This document shows positions 17,304 to 26,664 of a stretch of 59,851 bases of DNA, piece after piece. Position 1 is the stretch's first letter; each line of letters opens with the position of its first letter. Under the pieces are notes generated by a model. The model was not told the DNA's origin. It worked only from the letters and a program-made list of their open reading frames with translations, and ran no database searches. The DNA comes from an uncultured Thermogutta sp. Its GTDB lineage: Bacteria > Planctomycetota > Planctomycetia > Pirellulales > Thermoguttaceae. The stretch covers positions 1-59,851 of the forward strand of contig CAKZMM010000009.1 in assembly GCA_937128505.1 (NCBI GenBank). The letters run 5' to 3'. Position numbers and translations under genes: made by a program.

Positions 17304-18341
17304 TCAGCTCGGTCTTTCTGCGTCGGTCGCTTTCGCCGAAGTCTCGGGGGTGGAAAGGGGTGGATTCCCCGGGCCACTACCCGCTCCTGCCGGCGAAATT
17401 CCCCGCAAGTTTCCCTGCCGAAAAGCCGCCGCCAATGCCCGCGGAACCTCGGCCTCGGCCAGAATCCGTTCGGCCATTTGGCGAACCACTTCCGCTTTGT
17501 TCTCCTGTTCCGAAGCTTCGCCGAATGCACGACGCTGTTCCGCCGCAGCTTGAGCCACCCGCATATCCGCTCGGGCTTGGTCCCGGGCCAATCGCGCCCC
17601 GATATTCTCCCCCACATCGATATCAGCGATATCGATAGAGACGATCTCGAAGGCGGTTTGCGCATCCAAACCCTTGCGCAACACCGCCTCGGAGATAGAA
17701 TCCGGGTTCGCCAGCACCTCCGAGTGACTATTGGCGGAACCAATAGCCGTAATGATACCTTCGCCCACCCTCGCGATGATCGTTTCCTCGGTAGCCCCGC
17801 CGATCAGCCGCTGCAAATTGGTCCGCACGGTCACCCGGGCCCGGACTCGTAGCTCTACACCATCTCGGGCAATGGCACTCAGAAAAGGCTCGGGCGATTT
17901 TTTCGGGTCGGGACAATCGATGACCTTCGGATGCACACTGGTCTGCACCGCATCCCAAACGTCGCGACCCGCCAGATCGATGGCTGAGGCGCGATCAAAA
18001 TCCAAGTCGATCCCCGCACGATGAGCCGCGATCACTGCCCGAATCACCCTCTGCACGTTGCCGCCGGCTAGGTACAGCCCCTCAAGGCGGCTGGTGGTAA
18101 TGCCGCTTTGCCGCTCGCGACCTAACCCGGCTTGAACCGCCATGATTTTGCATTCGACAATTTCCCTGGCATCGACCCGCCGTAAGCTCATCCCAATCAA
18201 ACTGAGAATACTCACGTTGGCCCGGCACATGTACGCCCGGAACCACAGGGGGCCGTATACCCACACAATGACACCCATCAGCCCCAGCAGGGCCAATAGG
18301 GCGATAATTAGTCCTAGCGAACCCGGCTGAATGAACGCCAT
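17304..18341 (-). CDS. floA: Flotillin-like protein FloA
   Basis: This 345-residue protein has an N-terminal membrane segment (about residues 10-35; [20 protein letters not shown]) followed by the strongly conserved body of the FloA/YqfA (UPF0365) family. That includes [71 protein letters not shown] and [19 protein letters not shown], then an Ala/Glu-rich coiled coil (about 250-310). FloA scaffolds membrane microdomains and affects secretion and lipid organisation. The length is slightly over the usual 330 because of a Ser/Pro/Thr-rich tail. GAGG lies 7 nt before the ATG. In many bacteria FloA follows a membrane serine protease (NfeD family) gene; none is present here. The divergent neighbour is a dynamin-like GTPase, also a membrane-remodelling candidate. 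Confidence 0.93.
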   Translation of the reverse strand: MAFIQPGSLGLIIALLALLGLMGVIVWVYGPLWFRAYMCRANVSILSLIGMSLRRVDAREIVECKIMAVQAGLGRERQSGITTSRLEGLYLAGGNVQRVIRAVIAAHRAGIDLDFDRASAIDLAGRDVWDAVQTSVHPKVIDCPDPKKSPEPFLSAIARDGVELRVRARVTVRTNLQRLIGGATEETIIARVGEGIITAIGSANSHSEVLANPDSISEAVLRKGLDAQTAFEIVSIDIADIDVGENIGARLARDQARADMRVAQAAAEQRRAFGEASEQENKAEVVRQMAERILAEAEVPRALAAAFRQGNLRGISPAGAGSGPGNPPLSTPETSAKATDAERPS

Positions 18342-18865
18342 TTGCCTGCCTCAACAGCCTTCACCTAAACGAAATGCCCTGGACAAATCTCCGAACTCTG
18401 GTTGATGATGCCCACAGGTGTAAACAGGTTATAACGACTAATTGAGATCTGTATTCGTAAATCACCCTACCCTAATACTCGAACGAGTGCGCTTCGAAAA
18501 CGGCCGAATCATTCCCTCAAACAAGCGAACTGAAACACCGCAAAAGCCCCGATCGCCCAAGACGCAACCGCTCCAACCGCTGTGACCGTCGCCTGTTATC
18601 CTCAGCCTTCGTCCGCCCTATTCAGGATAGCTTCGCGCTGTTCAGGTTTCCACGGGTCCGCCATTTGTAGGACGGCTTGACACGATCCCCATCAAGGACT
18701 AGCCTTTGGAACGATTGATGATGCCGGGAAGCGGCTTAAGGGTTCCGCACACCCATGGTGAGCGAGCCGTATAGGCTCTGATTGGTTCTCCCACTTCCTT
18801 CAGGGCAGGATTAGAGCGAACGGAGCGGCTTTCGGCCGGCCGTAACAGCCGGTGTGCACCGCTTG
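18342..18865. other. Divergent intergenic region with a structured segment
   Basis: About 520 bp separates the divergent FloA and dynamin-like genes. The part at 18733-18863 has several tight inverted repeats: CACCCATGGTG, GAGCC-GTATA-GGCTC and GGTG-TG-CACC, the last just before the GTPase start. It vaguely recalls the segment preceding group II intron reverse transcriptases, but no such gene follows. Confidence 0.4.
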
Positions 18866-20935
18866 ATGTGTCTTGCCAAGTTAAAGGACCTTCAGGAGGC
18901 CTCAAAGGATGTTGAGCCTTTCTTGCTGCAAGGAGTGGAAGGTCCTAGCACGATTACGAGAACACAAACACAAACGCTAACGAGACAGATCTCAATCCCG
19001 GACCCCGAAGCAAAACTCACCACTTTAAATGCGGAAGATCGGAGAATTACTTTGCCCGTGGTGTCCGCGGAATATCGCTTGCGAAAAGCGGCGGAATTAT
19101 CTCCAAAAAGTGATGGCGGTATGGACCCCGAATTGCTAGCGGCCAAACTCGAGGTGCTTCATGCGGAGCTATCAACCTGGCTCAAGACAGCACCCCCGTG
19201 GGTTGCTGCCCGATTTGCGGAAAAGCACTTTGCCTTGCTGGGACCGCGGGTCGAGGCACTCAAAAAGCGGATCACAGCACCGCTGATCGTCGGGATCATT
19301 GGGGGCACCGGCACTGGCAAAAGCGCATTGACCAATGCCCTCGTGGCCCAAGAATTAGTAGAAGTTGGAAAACAGCGGCCGACGACGAATCAACCCGTCT
19401 TGGTATCGCCCGACGAATGGCCACCGGAGTTTCTGGGGATCGACCCCGACTTGGTGCACTGGCGACCGTGCCGCTCAAAAGTCCTGGAAAACCTTGTGCT
19501 AATCGATTGCCCGGATCCCGACACCACCGACATATCGCTCCTAGATTCTTCTGGTGAGCCGGGAAAAACCAACCTCGACCGGCTCCGACAGATCCTCCCG
19601 TTTTGCGATGTGTTGATTGTCACGGCAACTCAGCAAAAATATCGCAGTGCCTGCGTATCGCGGGAGCTGGCTCAAGCGGCGGTCGGAGCACGGCTCATCT
19701 TCGTGCAGACCCACGCCTCCCAAGACGACGACATCCGCGAAGACTGGCGCAAGCTTTTGGAAGGCCAATACGACGCAGGTTATCTGTATCTGGTCGACTC
19801 CGAGAAAGCCCTCCAAGAGATTGCTGCCGGACAATCGCCTACCGGCGATATGGCCAAATTGGTCAAATTTCTTTCCGAAAATTCTTCGGGAACTTTGGCA
19901 ATTAAGGTCCGCTTCGCCAACTATTTGGATCTCGTCGAGCAATTTTTAGCAAGCACGCAACAGCAAGCCGCCGAATGCTTGCCCGGTGTCCAGAAATTGG
20001 AAATGCGGCTGGAAGAGTGGCGGCGATTGTGGCGGACCCAAATGGCCGCGTGGCTCGAGCGGGAAATTCTCCCCTTGAAACATGATCTGGAGCGGCGGGT
20101 CTTAGACTCGATTTGCTCCCGGCTTGCCATGAGCCCATTGAGCCTGCTACTACGTCACTGGAACGCGCTCAGTTGGCTAGTGGCCGGCTGGCTGATGTGG
20201 TCCTCGCGATCGCTGGTTCGGACCGTTCTCCTAGCCGGGGCGCAAATGCTTCAGCAATTGAAGCAGTTTCAACTCGAGCGACGTGCCCAAAAAGCTTTTC
20301 AGCAACTGGCCGAGCTCAACCCGCCGCTGGAGCATATCAGCAAGGAAGCCGGCATGATCCTGCCGGGTTATCTGCGAGAAGCAGGGTTGGCCCCCACGAC
20401 GATTTCCGCTGCGAAACTTGAAGCAGAGCACAAGCAGGCGGTGATGAATTTTATGACATCCGCGATGCAGGATCTGGATGAAACCATCGGCAACTCCGCA
20501 CAATCGTGGCCCGTCAAAATAGCGCGTTGGACCGGCGAGCTGCTTCTTTTGGCGGCGATTATTCTGGTGGTGGGACGCTTGGCCAAAAACTTCTTCTACG
20601 ACTCCTGGTTAGCCACTCCACCTCAACCGATCTTTGGATTATCCGTGTACCTGATTTCTGCGGGATGGCTCGCCGGGATTGCGCTAGTGATCATTTGGCT
20701 ATTTACAAGAAGTGTTAGCCGATTTTCGCATCGTGCCCTCAAGCAGCTTGCTCAGCGTTGGCAATCCGGCGGCGTCACCGCCCCCCTATTTGCCCACATT
20801 CAAGAGCAGATCGATCGCATCCGGCAATTCTGCGACACGCTGGACTTTTGGCGGGCAAGCATCCAGCGAGAGCACGATCAAATCCGCAGCCAAATCACCG
20901 GTCTTGGTGCCGCCAAGCCGCGCGAATCGCGGTAG
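18866..20935 (+). CDS. Dynamin-like membrane GTPase
   Basis: This roughly 689-residue protein has a long N-terminal region, a P-loop (LIVGIIGGTGTGKSALTNAL, near 141-160), a switch region around RPTTNQPVLV, and a G3-like block VLIDCPDPDTTD (near 211). The expected DxxG is DCPD, and where NKxD or TKxD would follow only FVQTHASQDDD is seen. The C-terminal half has long amphipathic helices and three hydrophobic stretches (ALSWLVAGWLMWSS; LLLLAAIILVVGRLA; FGLSVYLISAGWLAGIALVI). This layout fits bacterial dynamin-like or membrane-associated GTPases. The start is uncertain: a GTG at 18854 and this ATG both lack a ribosome site, while a strong AGGAGG at 18894 serves an out-of-frame ATG at 18909 that encodes 23 codons. 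GTP binding is clear from motifs; membrane remodelling is inferred. Confidence 0.8.
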   Translation: MCLAKLKDLQEASKDVEPFLLQGVEGPSTITRTQTQTLTRQISIPDPEAKLTTLNAEDRRITLPVVSAEYRLRKAAELSPKSDGGMDPELLAAKLEVLHAELSTWLKTAPPWVAARFAEKHFALLGPRVEALKKRITAPLIVGIIGGTGTGKSALTNALVAQELVEVGKQRPTTNQPVLVSPDEWPPEFLGIDPDLVHWRPCRSKVLENLVLIDCPDPDTTDISLLDSSGEPGKTNLDRLRQILPFCDVLIVTATQQKYRSACVSRELAQAAVGARLIFVQTHASQDDDIREDWRKLLEGQYDAGYLYLVDSEKALQEIAAGQSPTGDMAKLVKFLSENSSGTLAIKVRFANYLDLVEQFLASTQQQAAECLPGVQKLEMRLEEWRRLWRTQMAAWLEREILPLKHDLERRVLDSICSRLAMSPLSLLLRHWNALSWLVAGWLMWSSRSLVRTVLLAGAQMLQQLKQFQLERRAQKAFQQLAELNPPLEHISKEAGMILPGYLREAGLAPTTISAAKLEAEHKQAVMNFMTSAMQDLDETIGNSAQSWPVKIARWTGELLLLAAIILVVGRLAKNFFYDSWLATPPQPIFGLSVYLISAGWLAGIALVIIWLFTRSVSRFSHRALKQLAQRWQSGGVTAPLFAHIQEQIDRIRQFCDTLDFWRASIQREHDQIRSQITGLGAAKPRESR

Positions 20936-21307
20936 ACATGGCGGACGGGCTTTGATTGGCGGCTCTCGTCAGAAGTGAGCAACGGACATCGGTGATAGGC
21001 AATCGGCGCCAATGGCGGGGTAACTATGTTCGTCTGAAAAATGGGACCCACCCACACTGGTCTAGAGTCAATTGAACTAATGCAAGATCAATTGAAAAAG
21101 TAGCCCGAATTCCGCATCGGCTCCTGCCGGCATCGTAGCCTTTGGGCTTTTCGGAGGCTTGCGACCCGGCGGCCCCGCCCTCGCTGCGGGACTACATCAC
21201 TCCTATTTGATCACTCGTATTTGTATCGAACTGTGCCCGGCACCGGCAATCCACCGTCAAAATTGGAGAATTGGCCCGCTTTTTATGTGCTCCCCTCCCG
21301 CATGCGG
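20936..21307. other. Convergent intergenic region with tandem repeats
   Basis: 370 bp lie between the convergent GTPase and thioredoxin-like genes. It holds two repeat pairs: TCAATTGAA at 21068 and 21088, and ATCACTCCTATTTG / ATCACTCGTATTTG at 21196 and 21210. No clear terminator is seen. Confidence 0.6.
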
Positions 21308-21859
21308 CTATTGAGCCATTCGCCCTTGACGCCCTTGGGTGGCAACCTTTCCGGAGGAAACCACTCCCTGCCCGAGGTCCGACGAAGTAACATCGGGGCT
21401 TGACGAGCTTACCGACGCCGCTTCGGTCGGCTTATTCTGAAAATCACTCTGGGCAGTCTGTGAGGCTATATTGGGGCCGACCACGCGTGCCAATGTCTTT
21501 TCCACAACTCCCGCATCTTGGAGCCCGATTAGGCGGGTCAACCGCCACCCCAGCGGTGTGCGGCGGTAGAAGAGCATCTGGGGGAGCGGTCCGTTACCAA
21601 TTAGTTTTTGCCCGAGGGATTGCTCCCTGTCAAAGTCCACGACCGCAAAAGCCACTTTGCTGAAAGCCCCTTGATTTTTCAACCGCGGGACGACTTTCCT
21701 TTCCATAACCACACACGCGGGGCACCACTCCGCGCCGATAAGGAGCACAAGCGGCCGACCCTCGGCCACGGCCAAGCGATAAGCCTCCCCGTAGCTTAAG
21801 CCGCCTTCTTGCGAAAAGAGCATTCCTGCCGCAGCAATCAACACGAAGTCTCCTGCCAT
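21308..21859 (-). CDS. Exported thioredoxin-like protein
   Basis: This 183-residue protein has a short hydrophobic start (AGDFVLIAAAGMLFS), then a thioredoxin-fold domain: LSYGEAYRLAVAEGRPLVLL, the redox motif WCPAC at 45-49, FAVVDFDRE and PLPQMLFYR with the family's cis-proline. Such proteins reduce or isomerise disulfides outside the cytoplasm. The last 50 residues are a Ser/Gln/Thr-rich tail. GGAGG lies 6 nt before the ATG at 21859, which is why I reject an ATG 6 bp upstream that would directly abut the ribosome site. It appears monocistronic. The partner protein is unknown. Confidence 0.85.
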   Translation of the reverse strand: MAGDFVLIAAAGMLFSQEGGLSYGEAYRLAVAEGRPLVLLIGAEWCPACVVMERKVVPRLKNQGAFSKVAFAVVDFDREQSLGQKLIGNGPLPQMLFYRRTPLGWRLTRLIGLQDAGVVEKTLARVVGPNIASQTAQSDFQNKPTEAASVSSSSPDVTSSDLGQGVVSSGKVATQGRQGRMAQ

Positions 21860-23298
21860 CTGCATCCTCCAATTCTGTTCCTTGTCGATCTGGTCCTTAT
21901 CGTCCGCGAACCATCCTCGCGTTTTTCCTCGCCTTTGTACAACGCGATTTACACCTGGGGAAGCAGCGAATCCTCCCGGAGCCGAGTGTCCGAGTTCGAC
22001 TCCAAACGCCGTTGCTAACCAATCGGAAACAAAAATGCTCGCAGAGCTTTTCGCCGCAAGCTCGGGTTAAGCTAAGTCCGTGACCCCGGCGAGCCGCGAG
22101 AAACCTGCCGAAGCCCTTCGCGAAGGCAATTCCCCTCCCGAAGTGCACGGCAACTACCCCAACACCGTGGCGCGCTATCTCGGGAACGTCGCGATCCGTC
22201 ACGTGGAATGACGCCTTACGTTTCGGAAAGCCACAACAATCGGGGAAACGATCGGGCGGGAAAACCCCCTACCAGGCGGGGTAATTTGTCGGACAAATTT
22301 CACAATAAGTTTGCCTGGATTTTCCCCAAAGTCAACTCTCAAATCCCAATTTTCGGAGCATACATCCTTCAGAAAACGCGCAAGCTTGCAAGGCTCGGAA
22401 ATCCAGGGAACTTGTTCCGGGTTATAAAAACCTTTTCCGAGGAACGAGAGATTTTAGCTAGCTTAATCCGTTGATAGAAGTAATTCCGGATGCTGCGCTC
22501 GATACTTATTGCTCGAAGAATCATCGCGCCTCCCAGAGTCACTTGCGTTTTACGCCGCCCACCCTTGCGCCGCGATCCCCGCCACCAACGAGAAGGTTAT
22601 GCATTTCAGATGCACCTGACTGATAAGAAGGTTAGAATAAAAAGCATAGGAAAGTGAAATAGCTGGGAAAACTTGAGTTGACAAAGTAAGCTGCGTTTCA
22701 AATTTCCCGCATATCTACGGTAAATGCTTCATAAACGTAATCCGTCTAGCCGCTTTGGAATAACGACCACGCGGGCGTTCCGAGTACACAAGGATACTTC
22801 AAAAAGCTGATCCGTCCCTACCTTCCATTGCACTTGCCGGGGGTCGGTAAATGCGGGAGAATTGAGGCGTTTCCACAAAATAAACAGATTTAAGGAGCGC
22901 CGGTGCTTTGGGAGCTTTGCGAAGGACTGCAATACGAGTGAAGACAGGAAGAACGTCGATGGTGATTCATTACCATTCGATTGCCGGAAGCCACAAAACC
23001 GCCGCGCGCCAAACGAAGGTACTGCGTGCTCTATGTCCGAACCAAAGTCAACGGGTAAAAGCGGGCACAACCCGGGCTGCATTCTTTCTGCGTCAAAATG
23101 CACCGGCTATCGACCAAAATAGAAACGATTCAGAGACAAACAGTGGCAAATCGCTTCTGGTGCGTCGCCCGAATTGCTCCACCCCACATTTCGCATCGGC
23201 AACTCATCATTTTCAGAGCCTAATTTGGCTCCGGCTTTGGCGTACCGCGGGGGAAGCTCCGCCGAATCCGTCTGTCTCTTTGCCCCCCGAGTGTGTAG
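21860..23298. other. Non-coding stretch, about 1.4 kb
   Basis: No credible gene in either direction. Open frames here are short, Arg/Ser/Pro-rich and lack ribosome sites. One clean palindrome at 22283-22299 is listed separately. Confidence 0.55.
22283..22299. promoter_or_regulatory. 17-bp perfect palindrome, operator-like
   Basis: AATTTGTC-G-GACAAATT is an 8-bp perfect inverted repeat around one base, the size and form of a dimeric repressor operator. It is immediately preceded by an ACCCC...GGGGT inverted repeat. The nearest gene it could serve is the thioredoxin-like gene, more than 400 bp away, so the target is unclear. Confidence 0.4.
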
Positions 23299-24144
23299 TT
23301 AGCCAAGGATCTGACGCTTGAGATCCTGGAGCAGTTGAACGGCGTAACCAATCTCCCGCTTTTGTCGCTCGGGTTCATGCGGGATTTCCCGTTCGATCGT
23401 CAGCGCCCCATTGTACCCTAATTCCGCCAGAGTCCGCAGGAATTGCTCGATTCCCACATCCCCCTGACCCAGCGGCACTTCTTGCCCCCATTCTTTGCCG
23501 GGATTAGCCGCCCACTTGGCATCCTTGCAATGGACGCTACGGACATAACTGCCGACTTTTCGCAAGGCCGAAATAGGCTCGCCGGAGCCATAAAGGATCA
23601 TATTGGCGGGATCAAAGTTGACGAACAGATTGCTCCGCCCTACATCCTGGATGAAAGCTAAAAGCGCGTCGGCCGTCTCTTGCCCCGTTTCCAGATGGAG
23701 CCGCTGCCCATTCCGCGCACAATGATCGCACAGCTCTTGGGTCACGGCCACAATCTCCGGATACTGGGGGTCATTACGATCGTGAGGGATAAACCCTAGG
23801 TGCAGGGCCACCACATCACAACCAAGAACCCGGGCAAAATCGGCGATTTCCTTCATCTCAACCAAGCGTTCCGCGCGGGTCTCAGGCGGCACAAGGCCAA
23901 CGGTGCGGACCACCGTCGGAATATCGGCGTAGCTTTCCCCCTCAAAACCCCCGAAGACCGCCGTCAGCGTAATCCCCAGTTCTTTCAAGCGATCCAAAAA
24001 CCTCTTGGCTTGCTCCGGAGTACGAGTTTCTTTTTTCGGGGCATGAAGCTGAATCGTGGGAACTCCCAACTCGTGAGCGACCTCGAGCTTCACCCCCAAG
24101 CCTGCATCGATGCTCGTGAAAACGCCGATCGGCCATTTTTCCAT
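23299..24144 (-). CDS. Sugar phosphate isomerase/epimerase-like TIM-barrel protein
   Basis: This 281-residue cytoplasmic protein belongs to the xylose-isomerase-like (AP endonuclease 2) TIM-barrel family. The four expected metal ligands are visible in order: Glu152 (HLETGQE), Asp178 (NFDPANM), His205 (VHCKD) and Glu251 (TIERE). Family members isomerise or epimerise sugars or inositols using a divalent metal. AGGAG lies 8 nt before the ATG. Its length is typical and no residue seems missing. It is a single gene flanked by long gaps, so context does not narrow the substrate. Confidence 0.9.
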   Translation of the reverse strand: MEKWPIGVFTSIDAGLGVKLEVAHELGVPTIQLHAPKKETRTPEQAKRFLDRLKELGITLTAVFGGFEGESYADIPTVVRTVGLVPPETRAERLVEMKEIADFARVLGCDVVALHLGFIPHDRNDPQYPEIVAVTQELCDHCARNGQRLHLETGQETADALLAFIQDVGRSNLFVNFDPANMILYGSGEPISALRKVGSYVRSVHCKDAKWAANPGKEWGQEVPLGQGDVGIEQFLRTLAELGYNGALTIEREIPHEPERQKREIGYAVQLLQDLKRQILG

Positions 24145-25115
24145 GTTTGATTCTCCTACTTGCTACTCGGTGTTGGTACCTGCCGATTCTGCTTACGTTT
24201 CGTCGAAGACGCCCTCTGCTTGAGGTGTGCCGCCGCCGCTAACTCTCGAAGCTATCCAATGGCACGCCTGATCGGAAGCCACGTGTCGTAAGCCTTACTC
24301 GCCCGAGTTTTCCCCGCTCCGCGTGGGCACCGTCTCCTCTTTTTAACCGCACCGCATCCGGCGCTTAACCCCGCCACCACTCGACCGCAAGTCTTTTTAG
24401 CAAGTTGTCAGCCTGTCGAGAAGCCCCAATGGCGGCCAAACCCAGTTGGCGAACCCTTATCGGGAAACCTCGCGATCCTCCCGGCCCTCAACCCCCAAGT
24501 CCATCACGCCGATTCAAAATCCATGCTTCTTTCTAAAGCTCTGACGCACCGGACGATGCCGCACCGCCGGACCTCCCCGAGCCGACCGGGGGCGTATTTG
24601 AATCGAATGAGTCTGCCACGGACTTTTCAAACCTTGAGCCGACTTCGGGAGTGCGGAAGTTCCGATCTCTTGCCAGGAAATGGAGATCACACCCTTTGTC
24701 GCCTCTCTTCTGAGCCCGGGACCCGGACGCGGCAGGTCAGCCACTTTTGAACCATTGACTCATGACGGATAATCATCCTGTGATTGGACTCCACGAGCCC
24801 TATTCCCGACTAACCCGAACAAATTTCCCGTGCTTAATTTCCCCCGTGATTTCTGAATGTTACCGGCAGGATAACCCCGGCTAATTGTTTCTTGCGTCAG
24901 AGGGGACTCGGCCTCCTTCGCAAAAAGATCCAACTGCGAACGAAGTACGGTTCAGTGACTTTTCTTATTTCCGGTCTTATTTCGGAGCTCTGCCACTGAT
25001 TGATAGGCTCTGAGAGTCTCTTCCAAAAGACAATGAGAGTTTCTTGCAAAAGACAAAAAGACAAGGATTTCTCCCCCTAATATCGCAACCGCTTGCCGGC
25101 CTTGCCGCGGCTCAT
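24145..25115. other. Non-coding stretch, about 970 bp
   Basis: No credible gene. A 22-bp repeat pair (GAGAGTCTCTTCCAAAAGAC AA at 25012 and a two-mismatch copy at 25035, period 23) lies near the end, downstream of the sulfatase-like gene. Confidence 0.55.
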
Positions 25116-26444
25116 TCACTCGGGAATCGTCGTAAGCGACTCGTCCAGAGGGAGATTCTTATCCCAGGTCCCGGCTTCCATTTGCCGGTGGGCTTGCTCG
25201 GCCAATTCGGTCAATCGTTCGACGATCTCTTGGCATCGAACGGCCACGTTATTGAAATCCCAAAAATCGTAGGGCTTTACGAAAAGCTCCGGCGGATCGA
25301 CCAAGCGGAAAAACCAAGCCGGGGTGCGTAATGCCCGCTCGCCAGAAAACCCCTCGAGGCACAGCAGTTGGCGCACGGCCTGTTTTTCCTCGCGAATCAG
25401 CGGAAGCAAACTGGCGGCCACTCGGGAAGAACGCACCTCCGGAATCCCCGCCATTTCGAGAATGGTTGGAAAAAGATCCACAGGTTCCACCAACCCGAGT
25501 ACCCGCCAGGCTCGCGATTGTAAGGGCGGCGGACAAAGCATAAGCGGCACGTGGACCAACTCCGAATAAAGTTGTGACCGAGCCGGTCCGATCCACCCAT
25601 GCTCCCCCAAAGGCAACCCGGAGACTCCGCCGAAAATCAACGTCGTTCGCCCCGCTTGTTGCCAAGTTCCCCACCAATCCAAAAGGGCCTCAACACATCC
25701 GTCCAAAACGGTCATTTGACCCGCATAGGCTTGGAGAATGCTCAACCAAAGGTCCGGGTCATCCTCTTTGGTGAAGGAGCAATCGGGCACCGATACCCCG
25801 GCGTAAGCCGGCGGATCACCCTCATCGGCGTATTGTTCCCGCCAGGCCAACGGAGCATCCCACACATGACCAAGTCCCCGAAGATGAATCCAAACAAAAA
25901 ACGGCGACTCCAGCCGCTCCAATCGCTCCAACACCCGGGTAAAGACGCCGGCAAGGTAGGTTTGTTCCAAACTTGTCGCCGGCGTATCGGGAAAGGAAAC
26001 TTCCACAAGCACTTGCTCCGCAAAGCCCGCGGCCAAAGGATCGGCGATAACCGCTGGGTCATCGCTCAAAAGTACGGTGCGCCATCCCCGCTCCTGAAAG
26101 AGTTGACCCAACGTGGAATTCGGCTCTCGTTTTTCCCAAGGATGCCTCCCCGTCCAGCACGCCCGACAAAAAGGGCCGATCTGCGGCGATTCGATCCAGC
26201 ATTGATCAAAGACCACGGCCTGCCACGCCAGGCGGTCGAAATTGGGCGTTTGAATCCAAGTGTTTCCATAAGGCCCTAGATAACCCACGTGTACCCGGTC
26301 AACCATCAGGCAAACAACGTTACTGCCCGGGATCAGCGAGCCCAGTGGATTCCCGGAACAATCGGGCTGATTTGCCGCCGAATCCGGATCGGAACCAGCC
26401 TTGGAGGGTTTATCTTCAGGGGGGGGAGAAATCTCAGGGAACAT
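25116..26444 (-). CDS. Sulfatase-superfamily protein lacking catalytic motifs
   Basis: This 442-residue protein keeps the alkaline-phosphatase/sulfatase fold signature (VVCLMVDRVHVGYLGPYGNT, TPNFDRLA, TGRHPWE, TLGQLFQERGWRTVLLSDDP, LGEHGWIGPARSQLYSELVHVPLML, DLFPTILEMAGIP). Key residues are missing. The usual metal-binding Asp pair near the start is VDR. The C-x-P-x-R box that carries the formylglycine becomes IGPFCRACWTGR, with Ile at the modified position. The late SDHG/DNG metal site is GGVSG. There is no signal peptide. I choose ATG at 26444 (weak GAAGAG upstream; a TTG at 26453 is the alternative). It may bind a ligand or act as a regulator or scaffold rather than hydrolyse sulfate esters. 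Being full length without frameshift argues against simple decay. Confidence 0.83.
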   Translation of the reverse strand: MFPEISPPPEDKPSKAGSDPDSAANQPDCSGNPLGSLIPGSNVVCLMVDRVHVGYLGPYGNTWIQTPNFDRLAWQAVVFDQCWIESPQIGPFCRACWTGRHPWEKREPNSTLGQLFQERGWRTVLLSDDPAVIADPLAAGFAEQVLVEVSFPDTPATSLEQTYLAGVFTRVLERLERLESPFFVWIHLRGLGHVWDAPLAWREQYADEGDPPAYAGVSVPDCSFTKEDDPDLWLSILQAYAGQMTVLDGCVEALLDWWGTWQQAGRTTLIFGGVSGLPLGEHGWIGPARSQLYSELVHVPLMLCPPPLQSRAWRVLGLVEPVDLFPTILEMAGIPEVRSSRVAASLLPLIREEKQAVRQLLCLEGFSGERALRTPAWFFRLVDPPELFVKPYDFWDFNNVAVRCQEIVERLTELAEQAHRQMEAGTWDKNLPLDESLTTIPE

Positions 26445-26504
26445 TACCGGCAAGCTCTTCGCGGCTAAAAATTCCGACTCTCAAAACAATATCAACCCAA
26501 AAAA

Positions 26505-26544
26505 CTTCGACTTTATTCTTCGACTTTATTTCCTCGATTTTATT
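26505..26544. repeat. Three 13-bp tandem units
   Basis: CTTCGACTTTATT at 26505 and 26518 is exact, followed by CCTCGATTTTATT at 26532. These lie in the 220-bp gap between the SDR and the sulfatase-like gene. Confidence 0.7.
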
Positions 26545-26664
26545 TTCCTCACAACTGCCACCTATCTGCTTGGGCCATCCCATCGCCGGGTAATTTTGCA
26601 TCGGTTTACGATCCGACGCGGCCCGCTACGCACCTCCCTTAAAAGCAATTTGCTCGACGAAGGT

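Noticed and set aside
16953-17852. 299-codon plus-strand frame over the FloA gene
   Set aside because: Antisense shadow of FloA; Arg/Ser/Pro-rich with no family match.
18735-18863. Possible group II intron fragment
   Set aside because: The segment with GAGCCGTAT faintly recalls the region before intron reverse transcriptases, but no reverse transcriptase, domain V or boundary was found.
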